This document shows, piece after piece, positions 44,090 to 55,292 of a stretch of DNA of 64,000 nt (the first letter of the stretch is position 1; each line of letters opens with the position of its first letter). A program made the translations under genes and the position numbers. The stretch spans positions 64,748,617 to 64,812,616 of the forward strand of contig OY997588.1 of NCBI GenBank assembly GCA_963921825.1, written 5' to 3'. Under the pieces are notes generated by a model, which worked only from the letters and a program-made list of their open reading frames with translations, had not been told where the DNA came from and did no database searches. This DNA is from Erodium maritimum. Its lineage: Eukaryota > Streptophyta > Magnoliopsida > Geraniales > Geraniaceae.

Positions 44090-45413
44090 ATATATATATA
44101 TATCTTCTTTTTGAGGTAAGGCTATAAGAATTTCTCTCAATACAACCTAATGACATATAAATACGTTTCCTTTTTCTTTTTCTCTTTCGCTTACTTCACA
44201 TCCCAAATAATAACCCCTCTCAATGAAGCACCTAAACCAAGAGATATGAGTTCAAACAATAATGAGGATATAAAAAGAAACGAAAGGCACATAGGATCAT
44301 AATGTTCGGGTTAGAAACGAATGACTAAAGCTCAAATGGGGTGACTAAGAGATATAATTATGCAAAAGTAGGGAATTTTTAGCTCAAACGGTCCATAGAT
44401 GGCCTAAAATCATATTCACAAATAATCATGTTCCTTATTATTATTTCGCCTCGAATGGGTCATCCATGTAGTCGTAGACTCAATTTACCATGCATAGGAA
44501 TCAAAGAAAATCAACACTAGTTCTAGTAAACACTCAAAACGCAAGTGGAAGAGCTATTCCTAATGCATGTGCTTTCACTATTCATTTAATTCATTCATGC
44601 TCATATACATCTTTGATTTATGCAATGAAATAAGAATATGCAACAATTCAATCTCTGAAACCTTAAGATCACACATACTAGACTCAACATAACCATTTTT
44701 TTATTCGATTTTTCAAAAATTTAAAACACGAGATGATGCATGATAACACAAATGTGAACGAAAGTGCAGAATGAAATGCAAGCACTCCACCCCACACTTT
44801 AAAACCAAGAATTTTCCCCAATGCAACTGTAACAAATATATACACAAGCACCTGATCGATAGAATCCAATAACTAACCCCACACTTATCATGTTGCACAA
44901 AAACAAGCCACAATCAATCCTACATGCATCCACTAACAACACATCAAGTTGGTTGCTCAGCACCCACCAGATAGTAAGTAGGATGAAAACAACGAATATA
45001 AGAAATTAGTACATAGGGGAAAGAGATACTGCTCCTTGAAGAACCGCTGCTTGGCTCATGAACGGGGATCCTTTGGTGCATGGTGGATGGATGACTCACG
45101 TTCTCCCACCTATTGTTGGGTTGCCTCCCAACTAGCGCCTTTGTTTAACGTTGTTAGCTCGAAGAAAGGGGCGGACACAGAAGCCACCCAAACACCACTC
45201 CAGAAGCCACTGATCGTCAGAGCTGATGCTAAACAGACTCAAAACACGAAAAAAAAAATCAACTACACAAGAAATAAAACATAAATATGCCTATTCAAAT
45301 CCAGTAAGCCCAAGAAATACTGGCAAAAGATATAGTCAGATAAAACATAGCATGCTAAAAAAAACTGGGAAAGCATATAACACATATATACAAAATGATG
45401 CATAAAGACTCGC

Positions 45414-46489
45414 CTACCCCGACGAGCTATGAGGATGGTCACCAGACCCACTAGAAGTGCTAGAGAACCAATTAGAACTCATGTGTTCCTTAACCCAATT
45501 AAGGGTCATCGGGACTGAGTCTAATGGCTCAAGCCCAGCGTCTATCCTATCAAAGCGGGGATTCGTCGATAGGAATCTCGCACGCACTTTATCTTGAAGT
45601 GCTTTGATCTTTACCGTCATGGAATCATATCTATAATCTTGTGCCTCCTGAGGCCTCATCCCTTTTGGTCTTCCTCGCAACAAAGTCGTCGTCTTGAAGA
45701 CTATCCCATCTACATATTCAAATGACGGAAGAGAGGGGTCTCTTTTGGGTTATCCCACATTCCTAAAGAGTGGGTTAGTTGGGTGACAAGGGGCCCACAA
45801 CCAATTTTCTCCTCTGCTCTACTAACTACTCGTGTCAAGTAGTCTATTACCATGCGCTCTAATGGGGCCCCAAACGCCTTATCAAAACAGTACACCACCT
45901 CGACCTCCCTGCGGTTGAGGTTGTGCAAGCCTTCCCCTCTCCCACATATGGAGTATCCAAGCAACCTATGGAAATACCTAAGAAGGGGGGTCTTAACTCG
46001 GACGACAATGGCGTTCTTTCCCAACCTCTTCTCTTGATCCGAACAAATCCAAGCCCACATCTCTACCACATCTGTCCACATCTCTACCACATTTGGGTTA
46101 CTGGGGAGCGTCCCTACCAGAGGGGTGAACCCGCATACTGGTCCAAACTCTTGCTTAGGAAGGCGGAAATTCTTCCCACAAATACGAAAACTGATGTGAT
46201 TATGGTCCACACTTAAGGTGGGGATGAATTCCAATGTCAGGTCCTTGCAAGTGAAAAGGCACCACTGCGCCAAGCTTGGCCAACCAACGACTTCAATCAC
46301 TGCATAGAATTCGTCCACAAAGTGTAAAGTTTTGCTCACAAAACCGGCATCTCCAAAATGGTTCATCAAAAATTCTTTGTCTGAAAATTCCCGGAATCTA
46401 TTAGCATAATCAGTTTTAGTGAAAATTAAGCAAGGAACGTTCGAGATACCGATAGCGAGGCCGGGTTCCCAATCTTCGCCAAGGGGCAT
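45414..46489 (-). pseudogene. Env-position ORF of the Athila-like element (plant transposon protein domain)
   Basis: A frame of 259 codons runs from 46489 to 45710, starting MPLGEDWEPGLAIGIS. Motifs include DEFYAVIEVVGWPSLAQWCL, the CGKNFRLPKQEFGPVCGF stretch, LGYSICGRGEGLHNLNRREV and KIGCGPLVTQLTHSLG. This order (reach-out region, LP-x-x-E-F, GRxExLxxLxRxE, CGPLxTQL) is that of the putative plant transposon protein family found in the third ORF of Athila-type and related elements. Its role is unproven and it has no obvious signal peptide or membrane span. A frameshift near 45725 separates it from a further 90 codons (45683-45414, RGRPKGMRPQEAQDYRYD) that continue the protein, ending Ser-rich. 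Confidence 0.65.
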
Positions 46490-46954
46490 TGCTCGATTGT
46501 TCTTGACGGTGATGACTTACTAAGGCCATTGACTCAGTTGGTGTAGGAGATGGAGCGCTTGGGCCGGCCTAGTCATGTGTGCGCTTCTTTTTGGATGTGT
46601 AAACTTGGTTTGGCATGGCTGCTGACCTAGGTGGATTGGGAGATGGTCGGACTACGAAGCCGCTACGGGTTGGGGGGAAGACCGGGGCAGGAACCATTGT
46701 GGGTAGACTTGTGGAGAGCTTCTCTAACCGATGTGGCTACGAGAGTTGAGAGCGGCTGGGTCCGCTGCGATTCGGAGGTCAGAACTATTTCTCGGGGAGC
46801 TGTGGTCTGGGAGATCGGAGAGTAGGAAGGGGTACGACGTTATGGCGAGCGAAGAGTCAGCCGGGGCGCGGCGGTCTACGCGAGGCGAGAGTATCTTGAA
46901 GGTGAGGGTTTTGAGGCTGAGATGGACGGTATAGTTTAACGATAGACCACATTT
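46490..46954. other. Unassigned GC-rich stretch
   Basis: About 0.46 kb between the env-position ORF and retroposon H/C. Open frames exist on both strands but have no recognisable domain. Confidence 0.4.
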
Positions 46955-49833
46955 CGTCCCCCCTTGTGCCCCTCTCCTCACCGGCGACGCCATGGTCTCC
47001 GAACATGGACGTCGCCGATGGTGACCTCTCCTTATTTTCTCCTTCTCCTACCCTTTTTCCTCTCTTCTCTCGCCGATTCTTTCTTCGGCTCGCCTCTCCG
47101 TTTCTTTGTTCCTAGCTACCTCTCCTACTGCATCTTTTGCTCCTCCGGCATCATAGTGGCTCCTCTGGTAGACGATGTCGTCTGTGCTGGGTTGGACGGT
47201 TCTGAAGTCCCGAACCTTGGAAGGTCGTTCCTCTCTCGTCAAACGGTGGCTGCCGGCGTTAGGGGTCTTCGTAGCTTCGTCTTCACTCATCCGGTGATAG
47301 GTTCTGCCTTCCTTCTCTAGCCAGACGAAGTTCTTAGCCTTTCAGCTAGGGGTTGGTCATCCTCTCCGGTATCATTCCACAGATCCGACGTGGGACGTCC
47401 TTCTTTGACCTTTCTAGTCTCAGATCGACACGTATATGTGTTAGTCTTAGTGCCCGTAGTTCAATCCTAAATGTCCAAATGTATATATCATCGTTAGCAA
47501 TAAAATTAAAGCAAATTTATATTACTTATGTGTTGGAGTAATATATCGATGTGTGCTCTGATTTATGCCCACCATGCGAATAGAACCATAGATAGAGATA
47601 GATCACACTCGATGGGTCCCTAGTCAACAAAGCTTCACTAGAAGCGACTAGTATGAAAGATGGCTCTTTATGGCTTACGTTCTATTAGTCATTGGAATGA
47701 GATTCCAGAGTCTGATCATCGATATCATGTGGGACATGATATTGGACGACCCGCCCTGAATATGTGCCATAGATTAAGTCATGAACACATTCAGTGTCGT
47801 AGCTTGTCATGTATCCTTAGACCAAGGAGTCTTTGTGATCGCTATGTAGTCAACAACTGAGTTTGACCTGAGCCTAACGTTGTCCGTAACAGGGCTTCCA
47901 TAACGGCCAGGATTGGCTTGGGGACGGGCTACATGAGTGACACGAAAGACGGCTAAGGGATTTATCCCTCATACTGAGGTATGGGAAAGATATCGGTTCT
48001 CGGCCACTTGATCGAGAGTGACTGAAAGAATAGCATGACCATGCACATGATACTGGGTATCATATCTTCAGTCATCTCACATATCAAGGAACATTGATTG
48101 AGAATAATAAGGATGACGGCTCTATGCCTTATCTCAATCAGGATATCGGAGATAAAAGGATAATGACAGGGACGACGGAAAGGTTAGAATCGACAGGGTC
48201 GATTCGTTATGCAGTGTCAGGCAATACTAAAGTCTCGTTAGTTGCCACTTAAATAGGATCAAGTAAAATGGGATTTTACGTTGATCTATTGACATGCATA
48301 AACCTAAGGTGGATTTTACTTGACACCATACTTGTCCCATGCCTTTAGTTGGACAAGTATGGGTTTTGTTATGTTTAAGTCATCTTTTTTCAACATAACA
48401 AACACAAGACAAGAATAGGAAACACAACTTCTCTCCCCCTTCCCTTGCAATTTCGGGTTTGGCAAGCTCCCACCTCCATTTTTGTGTTCTTGAGTCCTCA
48501 AAGAGAAGAACTACGTGGCTTTGATTCCCATGTGGATACGTAGGCGTCTTGGAGACTCAAGCCAATCATTCGTTACCCGGTGTTCTTGTTTTGGTAAGAA
48601 ATAGTGCTGAATTTTTCTCTTGTGAATCCATTCTTTGTTAGTTGTTTCATGTTGTTTGCCCCCTTTATTTGTTCTTGTTTTGGTTTTGCGTTTTATTGGT
48701 GGTTCGATCGGTGCTTACCAGTGTCGGTGGCTCGATTTTTGGGGAAGATTTTTTGGGTGTTCGGGTCCTAATGTTTGGGACTCTTCGGTGAAAGTGGGGG
48801 TGCGTGGGTGCGCGTGGCAACAACTTGGTTCATGGCTAGGAAGGGTTTCTTTGACCGGCATGTTTCGTCTATGAAGTTGTGGTGGCCTTTTTGTCCGCTT
48901 TAGGTGTTGCGTCGCTCTCCTTTACTGGTTTAGGTGTTAGATCTGTCTGGGTCCAGGTTGGCTCGTGCTCGGTATAATTACAAGCCTTCCTCTTAGGGTC
49001 CTCGCTTGGTGCTGGCCGGCGAGGGGTCACCAGTTTCGGTATCGGAACGCTCAACTCGAGTTCCAGCCTCGGATCCCCGGTAGTGATGATTTCCTCAACT
49101 AGCTAGGATGTTTGGACTCTCTCTTAGTAGAAATACTGGTCCTCCCCCTTTGGGTCTTTTCTTGTTATTGGTCGGAATTGTTTTTTGGAGGATTGAGTGC
49201 GAGCTTCAATGACTGCCAGTTAGGGGGCGTAGTTTTTGAATGGTTGTTGGTTTGGCTTTCGGTGTGGCATTGCGCTTCTCGGTTGGCTTTAGTGTCAGTT
49301 CTGTCCGGATTCGGATTGGATCGTGCTCGGTATTATTACAGGCCTTCCTCATTGGGTTCTCGCTAGGTGTTGGCTGGCCAGGGGTTATTGACCACGGTTT
49401 CGGAACACTCAGCTCGAGTTCATGTCTCAGATTTTCGGAAGATTGACTTGCTGCTGCCTGCTAGGAGGTCTGAGTTCGTTCTCGGTAGAATTACCGGTCC
49501 TCCCCCTTAGGAGCTTTTCTCGGTGTTGTGCGGAATTGGGTTTTGGAGGATTGAGTTCGAGCTCCAGCGTCCGTTGGAAGTCTTTTATCTGTGTGCTTCG
49601 TGTTAGTTAAATCTGGATGCTTTAGATCCTTTTCACTTTTAGCGATTAATGGTTTTTAAATCTAGGTATTAGATCTTGTTTTAGTGGTGAAAGCGGTTGT
49701 TGTGTGGTGGTTTTAATGCGTGAAGCTGTGTGATTTATGGGTTTGGTCTCCGTTGGGTGTTGTTGTTGGTTCCTCTCCTTGTAACTCCTCTTTATTCTCA
49801 AAAGAGTTTTAATTTAAATTTTCTTTGTTGATA
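46955..49833 (+). mobile_element. Hairpin-retroposon copy H/C (split by a damaged LTR)
   Basis: The 5' part (46955-47438) has the family stem-loop ccggcgacgccatg (46981) against catggacgtcgcc (47004), with a single bulge. The 3' part (48651-49833) ends ttttctttgttgataaaaaaa. A truncated Copia-family LTR lies between. Because the LTR has lost its end, the two parts may have been joined by a deletion, so treating them as one copy is inference. Blocks such as gtagaaatactggtcctccc near 49127 recur at about 49473, and a gtataattacaagccttcct-type block recurs at about 49331, showing internal duplication. No target duplication is clear. Confidence 0.6.
47439..48650 (+). mobile_element. Damaged LTR of the Copia family
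   Basis: It starts TGTTAGTCTTAGTGCCCGT like the solo LTR at 16552. It follows that LTR closely to cataaacctaag (about 48308), then skips roughly 0.4 kb to resume at ttacttgacaccatacttgt. It stops at gttgtttcatg, about 85 bp short of the normal end. No internal domain is present. Confidence 0.85.
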
Positions 49834-50307
49834 AAAAAAGTATTGGTCGATCTCATAAAAAAGCGGTTGATATCCTATTCTAAAAACATTATATCGTAGT
49901 TTAGTTTCTATTTACACTTTTTGCTCATATAAGCTACCGGATAAGTAAAAAGGGGAGCATCCACAATTAGAGTTGTCAAAGCCTTCTGTGCCACGACCAC
50001 CAACATCAATTTGTCTGTCTTCGATCATACTACTAGGGAAAAAACCACTTTTCCAAAAATCTATCTCAACCCTTAAAGCATATCACTTTTCCACAAGTCT
50101 CTATTTATATTTCACTACTCCTTTCGAGTTTCTCTTGACTATAAAGCCAATATGTTTTTTGCCTCAAGGTAAATGGGCAAGATGCCAAATCTTGTTGTCT
50201 TTATTGTCTTTAATTCTTCCTCTATGGCCCATTTCTACTTTTCATCTTTCACCGTTTCTTTAATAGATTCTGGTTGCTCAGTAAATAACAAACAATGATG
50301 AGAGTAG

Positions 50308-52234
50308 TTTTCTCTCTAAAAAAAAAAACTTAAACCCTACTGCTCGTTCCAGCGCCGCACCTCCTCGACCCGCCGGTGACGTCCTTGGCTTCGGCCATGG
50401 AAGTTGCCGGCGGCGCCTCTTCTTCCCCCCTTCCCCTTTCCTCTACTTTTACTCTGTTCTGGTGGTCCGGCTTGGATCTGGCGGTTTCTTCTCGAAGTTC
50501 GACGTCACTGGGTCAGATCTGAGATGCGTGAGTTAACGTGGCGCTTCTGAGCTTCGTTTTTTGCTCACCGGAGCTCCCCTTGGTCTCTACGAGCTCGCCG
50601 GAGCTCCCCTTGCTCTCTGCGAGCTCGCCGGCTTGCTTGTCCAGCTGCTGCGATCCGTGTTCGCCGGTGCCGGAGTTAGTTGCTGCCTTGTGGTTGGTTC
50701 GTGGCCAGATCTTGCTCGTGCTGCTGCTCGGATCTCCTCGCCGGTGTCTTCTGGCTCTTTGCTATCGACTGGGGTGGTTCGGTTGCAGCAACGGTTGTTT
50801 GCCGGAGGTCGCCGGACCGTCCATTTCTGGAAAATGTGCCAGATCCACAGGGGCGGCGGAAATGACGTTCGAATCTGGTACCGGGTAGGGTACTGCGTGG
50901 ATGGGTCGGGCTTCGTGGCAGCGGGTTGGTCTTTGGTCGTTGATGGGCTGGGTCGCTAATGGGCTGGGCTCTGCTGAATGGGTCTGTTGGGCTGGGTTGT
51001 TGGTGAACAAACCAACATTGTATGCGGACTGGAACATCTAACAAAGCACGGGATCATATTCAATTGCTCTGGATTGGTATATTCAATTAGTTTATCATTG
51101 GCCAAAATTGCTTGGCAGACACACCTTCTTGCATCCAAGTTCCCGGGGTTTTGGTGGCGGTGTACGGGCTGTTACTGTTATTCAAGTTCTTTCGTTTGCC
51201 TTTCTTACAAGTGGATATTCAGACCTGAAGATGTAGGGAACTTGTATCTCCACATTCGCGCGGTGTTGTTGACGCGGTGGTTCACTTGCCCCGGGCATTA
51301 TATCTAGTCCCGGTCTCTCTCCTTCAGGTGCTCTCCACTTCGGTCTGATTCGGTTCCTTCCTCCTCCTGGTGTGGGAAGCGCTTCTCGCCTCTGTTCAAG
51401 ATCGTGGGGATTAGGAAGGACTCGCTGTTGGTGCTGGCCTCAGCCCAGATTATTCGGAGTGGTTTGGTAAGAGATGTTTCTCTTCTGCTTGAGGGTGTAC
51501 TGGCTAGGTTGGTTTTGTGGATACCAAATCTTGCAATTCTCTTTGCCTATCACAGACTCGGCAGAAATGCCTGGTTCTCCTATAAGGTGTCTCGGTGTTG
51601 ACCGACGGCACCTGGAAGATTGGGTCTGTGTATCGTGCATTAGGATAGCAAGAGGAGGATTCCACTCTCTTGAGTCGTTACCTCTCCTCTCCTTGCTAGG
51701 TTTTATCTCTTTCCTGTGGTTTCTCTTTCCTTTCTTGTACTCTGGCTTTGTTCTTCTCGGCCAAGTTTGGACCGAGTTCGCCGGTTCAAGGTGCTGACCG
51801 TCGGCGAGTCCTTTAGGGTTTTGTTTACCCGCCTCTGAAGCCAGGTACTAGGTTGGTAGTTCATTCTGGGTTAGGGATTCTTTTCTAGCAAGGCTTTGGG
51901 TTGGTACCTCTGGGTTTTACTGTGGGCTGGCTTGGTTTCCTTCGGACTTTAATCTGCCGGGTTTGGTGTAGGCCTCCGGCGTTTTAGTGGCTCCCTTGTT
52001 GGGTGAGTTCTGGTTGTTGGCCATTAGTTGGTATTCAAGATTTAGACCTTGTTTTGGTTATCCTTCGGTGTTGTTCATTTCCTTTTCTTTATGCAATTCA
52101 ACATGCAAATCGCTGGTTGTAATTCATGTGCCTAGTTTGAGGATCCTTTGTGATTGCTCCTTTGGTTGTATTCAAACTTTGTTCTTCTTTCCAAAGAACA
52201 ATTTTAATATAAATTTGCTTTGCTGATAAAAAAA
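50308..52234 (+). mobile_element. Hairpin-retroposon copy A
   Basis: About 1.93 kb with the imperfect 14 bp target duplication aatgatKagagtaR (50294-50307 and 52235-52248, 12 of 14). It begins with an A-run and taaaccctac, has the stem-loop 50371-50384 / 50399-50412 with apex ggcttcggcc (a UUCG-type loop), and ends aatttgctttgctgataaaa. It also contains a ggtgctgaccgtcggcgag block near 51790, shared with copy D. It is non-coding. Confidence 0.82.
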
Positions 52235-52588
52235 AATGATTAGAGTAATAAAAGTTTATTACCTTAATTGTTAAGTCATAGATGTCATGAAGAGATTGTT
52301 CTTACACATGTCCTTCTAAAGCTTGTGAGCCAATTGATGAAGGCCTTATATTTGTTCTCTTTTAAATCTTGCTCGTTAGCTTGATGGTCAAATGGCTCTT
52401 CCTCTAGTGCAATTGTCTCATCCTCTCATATGGTGAAGTAATCCCTTATTTTACTTGTTGTTGAATGAAATCACCAATTCCAACTCCTATTTTCTTCAAA
52501 TTGTGAGTCTAAACTTCTTTTCATTAGGGTCATAAATTGATATACTTTGTATCATGTCGCATATCCAATAACAACAACACATGGTCTT

Positions 52589-54475
52589 AAGCCAAAACAC
52601 ACAACTCACTTCCCCCAATCCTAGCTGTGCCGCCGCCTTCTGGACCCCACCTTTACTGTCGGCATCGCCAGGGCTTTCGTCATGGTTGAAGCCGGCGGTG
52701 ATGCCCTTTGCTCTCTCTTCCCTCTGATTTCATCTTTTCCTTATTCCCCTCTCCCCTTTTTTGTCCTTGCCTTGGCCTCACCCCTTCTTCTCTACCCTGT
52801 TTTCGTGTGCTATTTCCAGGTGTGGGAAGCACTTCTTCTCCTCTCCAGAGAAGATTGGCGTGGATAGGCACGTGCGTCATCGGGGTTAGCCTTGATAGGC
52901 TCGAGGAAGAGTGGTAGAGCAGATCTAGGTCTAGGCTTGACCAGATCTGACTTCTACTAGAGCTCCTCTAATCTTCGTTCACTCCGATCGATCCGGTTCG
53001 TTTGGGTGAGTCGCTTGGGTCCGCTGAAGGCCAGGGAGTGGGAGGCTGCTTCAGGTGGTTCAAATCGGCGCCGATCTTCGATGGTTTCAGGTGCTGGCTT
53101 GACGCTTCTCTCGTCCTCGTCGCCTTCTGCTCGTTTCTTGGCCGTCCGCATGCCATCCTACGGGTTGTTGAAGATCTGGTGTGGGAACTGTCTCTCGTGT
53201 TCAGATCAATGTGGACTTCTTCTCCCTCAATTTGGCTCGCCGGCGTTGCCGCGTTCAGCTCTGTCTTCTTTCTGGATCTGAATAGGTTCGGGTAGGGTTT
53301 CGTTTTTGGCCATGGTCGCGGGTTTGGGTCAGCCTTTGGATCGGGTGCGGGTTCGGATACTGGCTCCGGGTGCGCGTTCAGATACTGGCTTCAGATTTGG
53401 TGTTGCCCTTGGGTCGGTCTTGGTTTCCTCTTGCGCCAGGCTGGGCCCGTTGGGCCGACCTTCGTTTCGTGGCCCGTACCTCTCTACTTCAGGCCTACAT
53501 CTCTCTAGTGAGCATCAGTTTCCCCATTTTCCTATTTGTGGGACTCGCTTCTCGGCTTCGGCCAGATCGTGGGGTTAAGGTGGGTTTCGCCGCACGTGGT
53601 GGCTGTGGGTGTTGGCCTCAGCACGGTCTCGCTGGAGCAGGTTAGGTGTGGGTTTGTTTCTCTAACTCTCATATCTTGGTGGTAGTCGTGGCCGGGTTTG
53701 GCTTTGTGGTTTCTGTTCTAGTCAGCTCCTTGGTACTAGCTCAGGTTCGGTAGAAATACTGGATTCTCCTTTTGGTGTATCTATGTGTATGCCGGATTCA
53801 TGGGGAGGATCAACGTGAGCTCAGTGCTAGTGGTTGCTGGAGGAAGAATCTGCTTCACTATGGTAATTTATTTCCCCTTTTCTTGCTTAGATAAGATCTC
53901 TTTCCCAATTTTGTTCATGCCTCTCCTAGATATCTGGCTTCGCTTCTTCTCGATCTATTTTTCGAGCTCGCCGGTTCAAGGCGTAGACCGCCTGAGAGGT
54001 TTCATGGGTGTTGTTTACCCTTTTCTGAAGTCGTTTTTTAGGGTTGGTGTGCTCTTTTTGGTTTAGGGAGTTCTATCTGTCAAGGTTGGGGTCTAGAGTT
54101 TTGCAGGGTCAGCCTGGGTTGCAGAGTTCTCTTTTTTCTCCAATGCGCTTAATGGTTTGGAAATATAGGTTCCAGACCTTGGTTTTTAAGGGCTTCAAGG
54201 TTGGAAAATTCAGGTTTTAGACCTCCTTTAGGTTGTTGTTGGGTTTAGTTGTTGTACTGTTAGTTCTTTCTGTTGTGTGTTTTCTTGTACTTTGGTGTAC
54301 TTCCCCGGTTGTGGGGCGTGGTTGTTGGTGGTTGTGTTGTTTTCTGTCAACCCAGGTTGTGGGGAGTTGGTGCTGGAGGTTCCTTTCGGAATGCTCTTAG
54401 TTTATTGGTTCTTGTCCCACCCGAGCTTTTCTCTTCAAAGAGCCGGTAGTTTAAATATGCTTTGCTGATAAAAAA
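52589..54475 (+). mobile_element. Hairpin-retroposon copy B (best-bounded copy)
   Basis: 1887 bp with a perfect 16 bp target duplication aacaacacatggtctt (52573-52588 and 54476-54491). Near the 5' end are tcctagctgtgccgccgcc and the stem-loop (about 52655-52672 with 52681-52700). Shared internal blocks with copy D include ttccaggtgtgggaagc followed by ctctccagagaagat, and gaccagatctgacttcta. The 3' end is atatgctttgctgataaaaa. No frame longer than chance is conserved between copies. A poly(A) tail plus long duplication means LINE-type integration, yet no RT is encoded, so it depends on another element. Confidence 0.88.
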
Positions 54476-54618
54476 AACAACACATGGTCTTCGATCATCT
54501 AATTTTGTAGAGTGAGTTTTATTTACCTTCACATGAGCTACACTTCCGAAGACCCTCATGTGTAGGATATTGGGATTGTTTTTGCACCAAGATTCATAAG
54601 TAGTTATTCCAATATAAC

Positions 54619-54689
54619 TCTTTTTTTATAAGCAAAAAGTATATTAATCACTTTCTCTCCGAGAAGAAAATAAAAGGAAAGGTGCTACA
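54619..54689 (-). mobile_element. Extremely 5'-truncated retroposon tail
   Basis: About 71 bp. Minus-strand end GTGATTAATATACTTTTTGC, then TTATAAAAAAA, as in copy I (GATTAATAAAATATATTTTG). It is flanked by near-duplicate ccaatatRa (54609 and 54690). It is probably an aborted target-primed insertion of the same retroposon family. Confidence 0.55.
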
Positions 54690-55129
54690 CCAATATGAAT
54701 CAACACCGGGACTACACAACTACTGCTGATAACTACTTGGCTGACGGATTGGATCCGTCACCTAGGTTAACATATCTGTGGGCCAGGTTCTTGGGTGACA
54801 GATGTATCCGTCGGCTAAGTCCTTTCGGCCAAGATTTTGACCAACGGATCAAGATATCTTTCATCCAAGTTGTAACTTGGCTGACGGGTTGCATCTGTCA
54901 CCCAAGTTGTAGCTTGGCTGACGGATACAATCTGATGGATCCGTCACCCAAGTTTAATAACAGATTAAAAAATAAAAAAATGTGCCTAGGCCCGACCCAT
55001 TCTGGATCCCAATCCCGCCGGACCCGACCACGTTCTGGAACCCCGACCCACGTTGAAGCCCCAACAACCCAAGCCCGTGTCAAAGCCCGATCGTTGAAGA
55101 GGAGTGGATGACACTTATGTGCCTTTCGT

Positions 55130-55185
55130 GACTCGAACCCAAGACCTCATAGTCAAAGTGGTAAGCCCTTACAAACTCAACTGTT
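55130..55185 (-). other. tRNA-like segment, possible SINE head
   Basis: On the minus strand CAGTTGAGTTTGTAAGGGC resembles a tRNA D-arm / A box and GGTCTTGGGTTCGAGTC a T-arm / B box, about 35 bp apart. There is no acceptor stem pairing, so it is not a tRNA gene. It is either a SINE remnant or a chance match. Confidence 0.35.
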
Positions 55186-55240
55186 GAATCTTTGTGATAT
55201 ATGGTTGTTTAGAAAATATATATACAATTTTTAAGTTTCT

Positions 55241-55242
<2 letters not shown>

Positions 55243-55289
<47 letters not shown>
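55243..55289 (+). repeat. (TA)n tract, left edge of the insertion hotspot
   Basis: About 47 bp of TA directly abutting M0 at 55290. Further TA tracts lie at 58227-58262, 58291-58312, 58573-58602 and 59935-59955, each exactly at an element boundary. Confidence 0.9.

Positions 55290-55292
<3 letters not shown>

Larger units (their letters stand above)
42400..46489 (-). mobile_element. Athila-like element, minus strand, 5' part missing
   Basis: In element orientation it runs from an env-position ORF (46489-45414) through a non-coding 3' internal region to a polypurine tract (42822-42832) and a truncated 3' LTR (42821 down to about 42400). The 3' internal region is homologous to 24307-26193 of the plus-strand copy. 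gag, protease and polymerase are absent. A (TA)n-flanked MITE sits inside at 43687-44089. The env-position ORF is kept here but deleted in the other copy, so the two copies are complementary relics. Confidence 0.75.
49834..54618 (-). pseudogene. Decayed Copia pol, split by retroposons A and B
   Basis: Three minus-strand pieces read as one Copia polyprotein. 54618-54476 gives ESWCKNNPNILHMRVFGSVA and KLDDRRPCVV. 52588-52235 continues directly (VIGYAT, then YDPNEKK- and FEENRSWNW-like residues). 50307-49834 gives RT entry motifs (an IKETVKDEKW-like stretch, IGFIVKRNSKGVVKYK). Stops are frequent. Gaps match exactly the insertions A (50308-52234) and B (52589-54475), and the reading frame resumes across the B site. 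This is an old element that served as a landing pad for younger retroposons. Confidence 0.8.

Noticed and set aside
45710..46489. Env-position ORF as a host gene
   Set aside because: Motif order matches the plant transposon protein family and it lies in the correct place upstream of an Athila polypurine tract and LTR.
50538..51044. Overlapping ORFs of 90-130 codons in retroposon A
   Set aside because: They follow from high GC and few stops. Equivalent frames in copies B and D are broken or different.
54740..54952. Spaced repeats cttggctgacggat as a possible CRISPR or protein-repeat array
   Set aside because: Orientation alternates and spacing is irregular; the pattern fits CACTA subterminal repeats.
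55130..55185. tRNA gene on the minus strand
   Set aside because: A/B box-like words only; the acceptor and anticodon stems do not pair, so it is at most a SINE remnant.
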